A stretch of DNA of 5,969 nt from Crocinitomicaceae bacterium. Lineage in GTDB: Bacteria > Bacteroidota > Bacteroidia > Flavobacteriales_D > Crocinitomicaceae. How positions within the stretch are numbered: the stretch's first letter is position 1; each line of letters starts with the position of its first letter. Location: positions 1-5,969 of the forward strand of contig JAHEMP010000152.1 in the NCBI GenBank assembly GCA_024643585.1, written 5' to 3'. Both the position numbers and the translations under genes were made by a program. Shown here one piece after another: positions 1 to 5,969 of this stretch. The notes beneath the pieces were generated by a model. That model saw nothing but the letters and a program-made list of their open reading frames with translations. It made no database searches and was not told the DNA's origin.

Positions 1-1907
1 ATGATTTAAATCCGAAATGGACATTGGACAATGAAAACATTGTCTTTTCCTCGAATCGTGTGAGCGATACACTTCAAAGGAAAGAAGAAATTCAGACGTC
101 AAGTAATCGATTTGACTTATTTGCATTTGAGTACAGAAAAAAGGATAGGAGCAAAATAGTCTTAAAAAGATTGACAAACACTGCGACCATCAATGAAATG
201 CATCCAGTTGAAGTAAAAAAGGATGAATTTTATTATTTAAGCGATGCGAATGGACTTTGGAATAGATGGAAATTAGAAAAGGACAGTGTGATAAGCTTTA
301 TTGACACAATGATACATTATCGCTTTGACAACAAAACGTCTGCTGTTTCCAATTTAAATACGGGTATTCTCAATTTTAGCGCCATTTCTTCATCTGAAGT
401 TATAACTCAAATACATCAAAATCGAAGAGATTATTTATACAGGCAGCCGTTGTTTGAAGGTAAAAAAGAATCAAACAAAGTGTATTTTTTGAACAAACGT
501 GAGCAAAAACAAGGGCCACAAATTGAAAATGAAGAAGAGCCAAAAGAAGAAGCGAGTCCTTTAAAAGATACAATACCGATTGTCATTGAAATTTCAGAGG
601 ATGGGCATTATGTAAAGCAAACATTGGTTTTATATGAAAGCACGGAAGAGTATAAAAATCAATCAAATCAGCCGGATAATAGATTGAATTATGAAGAACC
701 CATAAGAATTCCTTACCGATTAAATTTCGCTAAAGATTATGTAAGTGCAAAGATTGACAATTCATTTCTGAGTCAGTCCTATCAGGTTTATTCAGGTCCT
801 GGAAATGTTTATTTAAATCCTTCCGTTAGCGGGTTGTTAAGAATTAGTTTTAGTGATGTTATGGAGGATTATGTTCTTTCTGGAGGAATGAGAATTCCAA
901 CATCTCGAAATTCAAGTGAGTTCTATGCAGCAATGGATATGCGTAAAAAAAGATTGGATAAACAATTGTATTACTACAGAAGGAGTTATGAAAATCAAAG
1001 AAACAACAATTTAGAGAAATTGATAACGCACGAAGTACAACTAAATTTAAATTATCCGTTTTCTGAGGTTTTTTCTTGGAGAAGCACTTTCCTTTCCAGA
1101 ACAGATATCGGCCATCCGTTAGCAGTCAATAGCGCATCACTTGAACGAAAAATAAATTATGCCTACCAAGGAGGAGTAAAGTCAGCGTTGGTATTTGATA
1201 ATTCTCGACAATGGTCAGAAAATGCTTGGTCAGGGACAAAGCTTAAAGTTTTCGCCGAATATTTGCAGAATTTTGACGCAAAGGAAATCGGAATGATAAA
1301 TTTAGGGGTTGACATGCGTCATTCCATTAAACTTTTCAAAGAAATGGTTTGGGTGAACCGAATAGCTTCCGCCACCTCTTTTGGTAATAGTAGATTACTT
1401 TACTACATGGGTGGAGTGGACAATTGGATGATTCGTCCTAAAAACAGCTTTAACATGGATATGCCTGTTGACCCCAACGGTCGATTTGCCTATCAAACAC
1501 TTGCCACGCCGATGCGTGGATTTGTGCAAAACCAAAGAAATGGAAATAGTTTCGCCGTTTTTAACTCGGAAATACGAATCCCACTATTTGTAATGTTGAG
1601 TAAAACTCCAGTTAGAAATGAACCGCTTAGAACCTTTCAGCTAATTGGTTTTTTCGATTTTGGAACGGCATGGACAGGTGCTCATCCATTTTCCAAAGAC
1701 AATTTTTTTAATGTTGAAACTATAATTGATAAACCAGCGGTTATTAAAATTGAATACAGTCGTGAACCATTAATCGCTGCGCTTGGATTTGGTTTGCGAA
1801 GCAAAATTTTTGGTTACTTTGTACGTGGAGATTTGGGTTGGGGTATAGAAGACGGAACATTTACCCAAAAACCACAGTTGTTTTTATCCCTTTCGCATGA
1901 TATTTAA
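1..1907 (+). CDS. TolB-like propeller / Omp85-like barrel outer-membrane protein, 5' partial
   Basis: This is the carboxyl part (about 634 visible residues) of a larger protein; the frame is open from base 3 to the left edge, so the start lies outside the window. The first visible residues (NPKWTLDNENIVFSSNR) match the WD40-like/PD40 blade motif of TolB-type beta-propellers, which usually reads P-W-S-P-D-G-x-x-I-x-F-x-S-N-R. A Glu/Lys-rich linker lies around bases 519-566. From about base 720 to the end the protein alternates short amphipathic strands with many Tyr, Phe and Ser residues, as in a beta-barrel. Bases 1515-1523 encode RGF, followed by a strand with NSEIRIPLF and then FFDFGTAW; these resemble the conserved (V/I)RG(F/Y) loop and following strands of Omp85/BamA-family barrels. 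Inferred location is the outer membrane, with the propeller in the periplasm. No POTRA domain is visible, but the missing amino part could hold other domains. The last residue is Ile rather than the usual aromatic. Substrate and role are unknown. Its stop overlaps the next gene by 11 bases. Confidence 0.8.
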   Translation, partial: DLNPKWTLDNENIVFSSNRVSDTLQRKEEIQTSSNRFDLFAFEYRKKDRSKIVLKRLTNTATINEMHPVEVKKDEFYYLSDANGLWNRWKLEKDSVISFIDTMIHYRFDNKTSAVSNLNTGILNFSAISSSEVITQIHQNRRDYLYRQPLFEGKKESNKVYFLNKREQKQGPQIENEEEPKEEASPLKDTIPIVIEISEDGHYVKQTLVLYESTEEYKNQSNQPDNRLNYEEPIRIPYRLNFAKDYVSAKIDNSFLSQSYQVYSGPGNVYLNPSVSGLLRISFSDVMEDYVLSGGMRIPTSRNSSEFYAAMDMRKKRLDKQLYYYRRSYENQRNNNLEKLITHEVQLNLNYPFSEVFSWRSTFLSRTDIGHPLAVNSASLERKINYAYQGGVKSALVFDNSRQWSENAWSGTKLKVFAEYLQNFDAKEIGMINLGVDMRHSIKLFKEMVWVNRIASATSFGNSRLLYYMGGVDNWMIRPKNSFNMDMPVDPNGRFAYQTLATPMRGFVQNQRNGNSFAVFNSEIRIPLFVMLSKTPVRNEPLRTFQLIGFFDFGTAWTGAHPFSKDNFFNVETIIDKPAVIKIEYSREPLIAALGFGLRSKIFGYFVRGDLGWGIEDGTFTQKPQLFLSLSHDI

Positions 1908-2304
1908 AAATATGACTTTACAGACAATAATTATTTTAGTGATAATAGGAATAGCCTCTGGAATACTTAGTGGTTTTGTTGGCGTTGGTGGTGGAATAAT
2001 TATTGTTCCAGCCTTGATTTTTTTCATGGGCATGTCTCAATTAAATGCGCAAGGAACAAGTCTGTTTGTATTATTATTGCCGATAGGTATTTTGGCCGTT
2101 ATTAATTATTGGAAGGCCGGACAAATAAATTGGTCATTCGGCTTGGTGGTTTCTTTGGCTTTTGTTGTTGGTGGATATTTTGGAAGTAAATTAGCTTTGA
2201 AAATATCTCCAAATTTAGTCCGATTCATTTTTGGGATTATTATGGTTCTCATTTCAGTAAAACTTATGTATTCTGGTTATCAAGGATTAAGCAATGAAAA
2301 GTGA
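1897..2304 (+). CDS. Half-length TauE/SafE-type (TSUP) membrane permease
   Basis: A 135-residue, very hydrophobic protein with about four predicted membrane segments (roughly residues 9-28, 33-70 as two spans broken near 48-52, 80-100 and 107-127). Residues 22-40 carry the Gly-rich signature of the TauE/SafE (formerly DUF81) family: G-x-L-S-G-F-x-G-V-G-G-G-x-I-I-V-P-A-L. A second family hallmark, A-Q-G-T-S-L, follows at 51-56, and a G-G-x-x-G-S-K-L-A motif at 92-100. Family members usually have two such repeats in about 250 residues and move sulfite, sulfoacetate or other organic anions across the inner membrane. This one has a single repeat and would have to dimerise. The next gene begins inside its end, so no second half has been left behind nearby. 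The start at 1897 overlaps the upstream stop by 11 bases; an ATG at 1912 is the alternative and would remove five residues. No clear ribosome-binding site favours either. Substrate cannot be told. Confidence 0.85.
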   Translation: MIFKNMTLQTIIILVIIGIASGILSGFVGVGGGIIIVPALIFFMGMSQLNAQGTSLFVLLLPIGILAVINYWKAGQINWSFGLVVSLAFVVGGYFGSKLALKISPNLVRFIFGIIMVLISVKLMYSGYQGLSNEK

Positions 2305-3478
2305 AGTTATCAATAGCATAAAACAGCTGTCAGAAGATTTTTTTTCTGAAGTGAACGACATGCGAGAATATTTGCACAGCCATCCTGAATTATCGTTTCA
2401 AGAATACAATACGATGAAATATGTTTCAGATCGCTTAAGAGAATGGGATATTTCACATCAAACCGGAATTGCCGATACTGGAATCGTAGCCCACATCCGA
2501 GGTCGTTTTGATGAAAATACTGTACATGTTGTTTTGAGAGCTGACTTAGATGCTTTGCCAATTTTGGAACAGAACGACGTTCCCTATAAGTCAAAAAATG
2601 AAGGTGTGATGCATGCTTGTGGACATGACGTGCATACATCTATTTTGTTGGGGACAGCCAAAATTTTAAAGCAAATGGAGGACCAACTTGCTGCACCTGT
2701 TCAACTAATTTTTCAACCTGGAGAGGAAAAAGCACCCGGAGGTGCCTCTCTAATGATTAAGGCGGGTGTACTGAAAATGAACCCAATAAAAGCGATTTAT
2801 GGCTTACATGTTTTTCCAGAAATGGAAGCGGGTAAGGTCGGTTTTAGAGAGGGATTGTACATGGCTTCATGCGACGAACTTCACTTGAAAATTGTGGGAA
2901 AAGGAGGGCATGCTGCTTTACCCGAGAATTGTATTGATCCAATTGCGGCAGGAGCATTGGTTGTATCCTCATTATCCAAAGAAATTAAATCCAAGTGTGA
3001 CCCTAGTATACCATGTATTATAAGCATTGGTCATTTTGAGGCCATTGGTGCTACAAATGTAATTCCTGAAACCGCAATATTGAAAGGTACTTTTCGCACA
3101 ATGAACGAAAATTGGCGTCAGGAGGCTTTGGAATTGATGAAAGTTAAAATCCAGGAAATAGCCGACGAAACAGGCACTAAAATTGAATTTGAGATTGTAA
3201 AGGGATACCCATTTTTAGAAAACGATTCAAAAACAACAGCAGATTTACGAACTAAGGCAAAAGAAATTTTAGGGGATGAAAAAGTTGAAAATTTGGAATT
3301 AAGAATGACAGCTGAAGACTTTTCTTTCTATACACAATTGGTTCCGGCCTGTTTTTTCAGATTGGGAGTTAGAAATGAGTCGGAAGGTAAAATTTATGGC
3401 GTGCATCACCCAAATTTCGACATAGATAAAAATGCCTTGAAAATAGGCATGCAAATTATGGCATCAACTGTATTTTAA
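2294..3478 (+). CDS. M20-family metallopeptidase / amidohydrolase (N-acyl amino acid hydrolase type)
   Basis: A full-length (394-residue) enzyme of the M20D group, which includes hippurate hydrolase, plant auxin-conjugate hydrolases and N-acetyldiaminopimelate deacetylase. These split the amide bond of N-acyl amino acids using two metal ions. Visible landmarks in order: LHSHPELSFQE at 27-37; LRADLDALPI at 81-90; HACGHDVH at 107-114, giving metal ligands Cys109 and His111; QPGEE at 141-145, with Glu144 the likely general base and Glu145 a ligand; LHV with His172 at 171-173; the dimerisation (lid) domain opening with GKGGHAALP and His206 at 202-210; and HHPNFD at 371-376, supplying the last ligand His371. 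All expected catalytic positions are present, so the enzyme looks active. There is no signal peptide, so it should be cytoplasmic. Its start overlaps the permease gene by 11 bases, and the next gene begins one base after its stop. The acyl substrate cannot be read from sequence, so hipO or dapL-type names are not justified. Confidence 0.93.
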   Translation: MKSEVINSIKQLSEDFFSEVNDMREYLHSHPELSFQEYNTMKYVSDRLREWDISHQTGIADTGIVAHIRGRFDENTVHVVLRADLDALPILEQNDVPYKSKNEGVMHACGHDVHTSILLGTAKILKQMEDQLAAPVQLIFQPGEEKAPGGASLMIKAGVLKMNPIKAIYGLHVFPEMEAGKVGFREGLYMASCDELHLKIVGKGGHAALPENCIDPIAAGALVVSSLSKEIKSKCDPSIPCIISIGHFEAIGATNVIPETAILKGTFRTMNENWRQEALELMKVKIQEIADETGTKIEFEIVKGYPFLENDSKTTADLRTKAKEILGDEKVENLELRMTAEDFSFYTQLVPACFFRLGVRNESEGKIYGVHHPNFDIDKNALKIGMQIMASTVF

Positions 3479-3479
3479 A

Positions 3480-4037
3480 ATGAAACACATCTTCCATTTA
3501 TTTTTTTTGGCAGTCCTGTTTCATTCATGTAGCGGAGAAAATAAACTACGAAATGCTGAAGTCTATGCCATTAGAGACATAGGCGAATTATCAACTACTG
3601 AATTTATTGTTTCGAAGGTTTTGAAAATAAACGATGAAGGTGAATGGTACAAATTAGGAGATAGAAAAATTTTAATTTCTTGTAAAGCCAAAGTCAAAGC
3701 AGGTATTGATTTAAGTAATATCCGAAAAGAGGATATTAAGATAAAGGGAAATACGTTAACTGTTATATTGCCGCGCCCAAAGATTACGACCTTCAGCATG
3801 GATCCAAATTCAGTAAAAACGGAAATGACCAATGTTAGTGGATTGAGATATTCTTTTTCACAAGAGGAAAAAAATGAAATTCTTCGATTGGGAGAGAAAT
3901 CCATCCGAAATGCGTTAAATGAAACGGGAATTTACGAGGAGGCTGTAGCAAATGCAGTTTCTTTCGTGCGTGAATTTTATACACAAATGGGATTTGATAA
4001 GGTGAATGTTGAAATAATTGAAAACAATGAAAAGTAG
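3480..4037 (+). CDS. DUF4230-family protein, predicted lipoprotein
   Basis: A 185-residue protein. Residues 1-17 form a signal sequence with a short hydrophobic core ending in F-H-S-C; Cys17 is a plausible lipidation site, though Phe/His at -3/-2 make the lipobox looser than usual (acceptable in Bacteroidota). The mature part matches my recollection of DUF4230, an uncharacterised family common in Bacteroidota and Bacillota: LSTTEF-IVSK-V at 37-47, WYKLGDRKILISCKAKVKAG at 56-74 and IDLSNI at 76-81, then a strand LTVILPRPKITTFSMDPNS at 93-111, followed by a helical carboxyl part ending in charged residues. The domain call is from memory of the family pattern, not a search. It begins one base after the amidohydrolase stop and its end overlaps the next gene, which encodes a diverged copy of the same domain. 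Function is unknown; envelope location is inferred from the signal. Confidence 0.8.
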   Translation: MKHIFHLFFLAVLFHSCSGENKLRNAEVYAIRDIGELSTTEFIVSKVLKINDEGEWYKLGDRKILISCKAKVKAGIDLSNIRKEDIKIKGNTLTVILPRPKITTFSMDPNSVKTEMTNVSGLRYSFSQEEKNEILRLGEKSIRNALNETGIYEEAVANAVSFVREFYTQMGFDKVNVEIIENNEK

Positions 4038-4665
4038 CCTTCGATTTCTAAAAAATTTAGTCGCCTTGCTTTTTATTGGGTTCATGGGATTTTTATTTTT
4101 TCGAGCCTGTGAAGATCGACCAAGCCCTCAGGCCTTGACTTTGGAGGAAACCCCTCTCCACATCGAATCCGTTAAAAAGATTGCTGAAGTTGCTACCATT
4201 TCGTATAAAGATGAAGTCGTTGTTGACACCGTAGAATACTACGCGACCTCTGATCAAGTGTTTTTGGGTAGTTTAGAAAAAATGTCGCGATTGGATTTCG
4301 AAAATGCCACAAGAAATTTTCACGTAAAAAGAAGATTGACACTGTTGGTTAAAGGAGAGGCAAAAATTGGTTTTGATTTGACGGATAATAATTATAGAAT
4401 TGCACAAAACAACGATACCATTTGGATTAATTTCCCGAAGGCAAAACTACTAGATGTTAGCTTGAACCCTTCCCAAACTGAAGTTTTTCAAGAAGATGGA
4501 AAATGGCACGATTACACACGAAAGCAATTGTTGAATAAGGCTAAACTGAAAATAGAAAAGGATGTAGCTTTCGCTAATCTATTTCTAAAAGCCGAAACTT
4601 CAATGAGTGTATTGATTAGCAAATTGATTAGAGATAAACGTAAAGTTTTGATTTACTATGAATAA
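4027..4665 (+). CDS. Second DUF4230-family protein, amino-terminal membrane anchor
   Basis: A 212-residue protein with Lys/Arg near the start and a hydrophobic span at about 10-25. Phe-Arg-Ala-Cys28 follows; Arg at -2 argues against a normal lipobox, so a signal-anchor helix is the better reading, with lipidation possible. The rest lines up with the preceding gene product: IAEVATISY at 52-60 against IGELSTTEF; LLVKGEAKIGFDLTD at 106-120 against the KVKAGIDLS stretch; and DTIWINFPKAKLLDVSLNPS at 130-149 against the LTVILPRPKITTFSMDPNS stretch. Identity is low, so the duplication is old or the pair came as a unit. ATG at 4027 is chosen because it recreates the 11-base overlap seen at other junctions; a TTG at 4018 would add three residues and a 20-base overlap. 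Role unknown; the conserved strands look like a binding or structural domain on the outer face of the inner membrane, which is inference. Confidence 0.77.
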   Translation: MKSSLRFLKNLVALLFIGFMGFLFFRACEDRPSPQALTLEETPLHIESVKKIAEVATISYKDEVVVDTVEYYATSDQVFLGSLEKMSRLDFENATRNFHVKRRLTLLVKGEAKIGFDLTDNNYRIAQNNDTIWINFPKAKLLDVSLNPSQTEVFQEDGKWHDYTRKQLLNKAKLKIEKDVAFANLFLKAETSMSVLISKLIRDKRKVLIYYE

Positions 4666-5068
4666 AGTTATTTCTATAGTGTTCCTTTTGGTCTTGTTTT
4701 CTTGTAACAAAGAAAAACGAAACAATAAATTTTTAGCGGGCGATTGGAATATTGTAGATTATTCAGAGATTATTTTTGATGGAACCACCAACGAATATAA
4801 TGTAGTAAATGGCACTGCCCATTTTGATGATTTAAGGGATAAAAAAGAAGGAAATTTTACGATTGACTTGTACGCTGTTAATTCAAATGATACGGTCAAC
4901 CATGATGTATCGGGAACATTCAGAAGGAGATCTTTGGATACTTTAGAATTAAAAATTGACAATTCAGTGTATCTTTTCGATATCAATAGAATTTTTAAAG
5001 AAGATTTAAATCTTCAAGGTGGATTGCTCCCCAATCGAAAAGGTGTTTATATTATGAAGAAAAAATAA
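4658..5068 (+). CDS. Small predicted lipoprotein, lipocalin-like
   Basis: A 136-residue protein starting with Met-Asn-Lys, a hydrophobic core and the lipobox L-F-S-C, with Cys16 as the lipidation site; this is a clearer lipoprotein signal than in the two DUF4230 genes upstream. The mature part opens with LAGDWNIVDYSEIIFDG (27-43), which resembles the G-x-W first-strand motif of bacterial lipocalin-like proteins, followed by alternating strands (GNFTIDLYAV, VSGTFRRRSLDTLELKI) that would suit a small beta-barrel. The lipocalin assignment rests on this pattern alone and could be wrong; hypothetical lipoprotein is the safe label. The start overlaps the preceding stop by 8 bases (ATGAATAA), so it closes the operon. 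The last three codons before the stop are Lys and form an A-run that reads as a T-tract for the opposing recQ transcript. Confidence 0.75.
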   Translation: MNKVISIVFLLVLFSCNKEKRNNKFLAGDWNIVDYSEIIFDGTTNEYNVVNGTAHFDDLRDKKEGNFTIDLYAVNSNDTVNHDVSGTFRRRSLDTLELKIDNSVYLFDINRIFKEDLNLQGGLLPNRKGVYIMKKK

Positions 5069-5085
5069 TCGAAACTTTTAGTTCG
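5060..5085 (-). terminator. Possible weak intrinsic terminator of recQ
   Basis: Reading the minus strand, CG-AACT, a loop AAA, AGTT, a bulged T and CG (5085 to 5070) can fold into a six-base-pair bulged stem, and ATTATTTTTT follows (5069-5060). The recQ stop codon lies at the stem and loop, and the T-tract is the reverse of the lysine codons ending the facing lipoprotein gene. The stem is short and AT-rich and the T-run starts four bases after it, so the call is weak. No comparable T-tract follows the hairpin on the plus strand. Confidence 0.3.
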
Positions 5086-5969
5086 CGTATTCATTCATAA
5101 ACTTAATTCGCATAAGGCGCAACTCGTCTTCAGAATAGTCACCATCAAATTCATTATAGGCTTCAATTAAATCATCTGTTTCTGATTCTATGAAATAATC
5201 AAATATTTCCTCTTGATTGTCCGAGTCTAAAATATTATCGATGTAATAATTTATATTTACCCGCGTGCCGGACGAAACAATTGCTTCAATTTCATCTATA
5301 ACTTCGACCAGTGTTTTACCTTGAGATCGGCCAATGTCTTCCAAAGGCAATTTGCGATCAATATTTTGAATCAATTGAACTTTTAAACCGGATTTATTTA
5401 CCAAGGATTTAACAACCATGTCGTTTGGTCTTTCAATGTCATTCGTCTCAACATAATCGCTGATCAACTCGACAAATGGTTTGCCATATCGCGCGGCCTT
5501 GCCTTGTCCAACGCCCTGAATATTTGTCAATTCGTCCAGTGTAATCGGGTATTGAAAACACATATCCTTAAGCGAGGGCTCTTGAAAAACTACGAATGGT
5601 GGAACTTTACTCTTTTTAGCTGTCGTTTTTCTCAATTCGACTAACATTTTGTAAAGATCTTCATCAAATGCCGCACCTTTTCCACCTACCATGATGTCGT
5701 CATCGTCGGAAATCGTATAGTTGTTTTCTTTTATCAAAGCAAAAGAGGTAGGGTTATTTAGAAATTCTCTACCTAGATCTGTCATCTTTAAAATTCCATA
5801 ACTTTCAATGTCTTTCGAAAGTAAACCAGAAACTACCGCCTGACGAATACATGCATTCCATAAATTCTCATCGGTATCCTTTCCTCTTCCAAAATTAGGG
5901 GAAAGGTTGTGTCTGTAATTTTTAATATCTGATGTTATGTTTCCAGCTAAAAAAGCGCAAATGTGTTTT
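5078..5969 (-). CDS. recQ: ATP-dependent DNA helicase RecQ, carboxyl part, 5' partial
   Basis: The frame stays open to the right edge, giving 296 visible residues; the helicase core and zinc-binding part lie beyond the window, and the ATG at 5785 is an internal Met. Visible residues 1-73 look like the end of the RQC winged-helix domain (AFLAGNITSDIKNYRHN, FGRGKD, WNACIRQAVVSGLLSKDIE, YGILKMTDLGREFL), which binds duplex DNA beside the fork. Residues 102-176 form an HRDC domain: LYKMLVELRK, then PPFVVFQEPSLKDMCFQYP, ITLDELTNIQGVGQGKAARYG with its GVG hairpin, and PFVELI. About residues 187-260 (MVVKSLVNKSGLKVQLIQNI, DRKLPLEDI, LVEVIDEIEAIV) match the helix-turn-helix extension of Bacteroidota RecQ, followed by an acidic tail ending RLMRIKFMNEYAN. 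RecQ unwinds DNA in recombination and repair. It converges on the envelope operon with a 9-base gap and is probably unrelated to it. Confidence 0.95.
   Translation of the reverse strand, partial: KHICAFLAGNITSDIKNYRHNLSPNFGRGKDTDENLWNACIRQAVVSGLLSKDIESYGILKMTDLGREFLNNPTSFALIKENNYTISDDDDIMVGGKGAAFDEDLYKMLVELRKTTAKKSKVPPFVVFQEPSLKDMCFQYPITLDELTNIQGVGQGKAARYGKPFVELISDYVETNDIERPNDMVVKSLVNKSGLKVQLIQNIDRKLPLEDIGRSQGKTLVEVIDEIEAIVSSGTRVNINYYIDNILDSDNQEEIFDYFIESETDDLIEAYNEFDGDYSEDELRLMRIKFMNEYAN

Noticed and set aside
24..26. TTG as start of the first gene
   Set aside because: The frame is open to the left edge and the upstream residues (NPKWT) belong to the propeller motif, so this is an internal Leu.
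1897..2304. Pseudogene call for the short permease
   Set aside because: Signature motifs, membrane segments and overlaps with both neighbours are intact; single-repeat length alone does not show decay.
2310..2639. Minus-strand open frame of 109 codons
   Set aside because: It lies opposite the catalytic, well-conserved part of the amidohydrolase and its product has no recognisable features.
3563..3904. Minus-strand open frame of 113 codons
   Set aside because: It is antisense to the first DUF4230 gene, with no recognisable motif or start context.
4018..4020. TTG as start of the second DUF4230 gene
   Set aside because: An ATG nine bases downstream gives a normal signal-anchor and the same 11-base overlap as other junctions.
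4759..4986. Minus-strand open frame of 75 codons
   Set aside because: It is antisense to the small lipoprotein gene and has no independent support.
5783..5785. Minus-strand ATG as the recQ start
   Set aside because: The frame continues to the right edge and the 61 residues encoded there match the RecQ winged-helix region.

Overview
This 5,969-base window is AT-rich, has compact overlapping genes and shows essentially no Shine-Dalgarno signals. Together with a RecQ carboxyl end of the Bacteroidota type, a pair of DUF4230 proteins and short lipoprotein signals, this points to a member of the Bacteroidota, probably a Flavobacteriales-like organism. Phylum is well supported; anything finer is inference.

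Layout: five and a half genes on the plus strand fill positions 1-5068 with almost no non-coding DNA. In order they are: the 3' part of a large outer-membrane protein (TolB-like propeller joined to an Omp85-like beta-barrel; its 5' end lies outside the window); a half-length TauE/SafE-type permease; a complete M20-family amidohydrolase; two adjacent, diverged DUF4230 proteins, one a predicted lipoprotein and the other membrane-anchored; and a small lipocalin-like lipoprotein. The junctions are an 11-base overlap, an 11-base overlap, a 1-base gap, an 11-base overlap and an 8-base overlap, so these genes are almost certainly one transcription unit with coupled translation. After a 9-base gap, the 3' part of recQ runs in from the right on the minus strand and converges on the operon. 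A weak hairpin with a T-tract at the meeting point may end recQ transcripts.

How the genes may work together: apart from the amidohydrolase, every plus-strand product is predicted to sit in the envelope (outer-membrane barrel, inner-membrane permease, two lipoproteins, one anchored periplasmic or cytoplasmic-face protein). The amidohydrolase is a predicted soluble enzyme that would release an acyl group from an N-acyl amino acid or a similar amide. A set handling export, uptake or processing of a small amide or anion is conceivable, but nothing in the sequence identifies a substrate, and co-transcription of unrelated housekeeping genes is an equally good explanation. No stretch over 300 bases lacks a gene. 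I saw no tRNA, rRNA, CRISPR, insertion sequence or phage feature.
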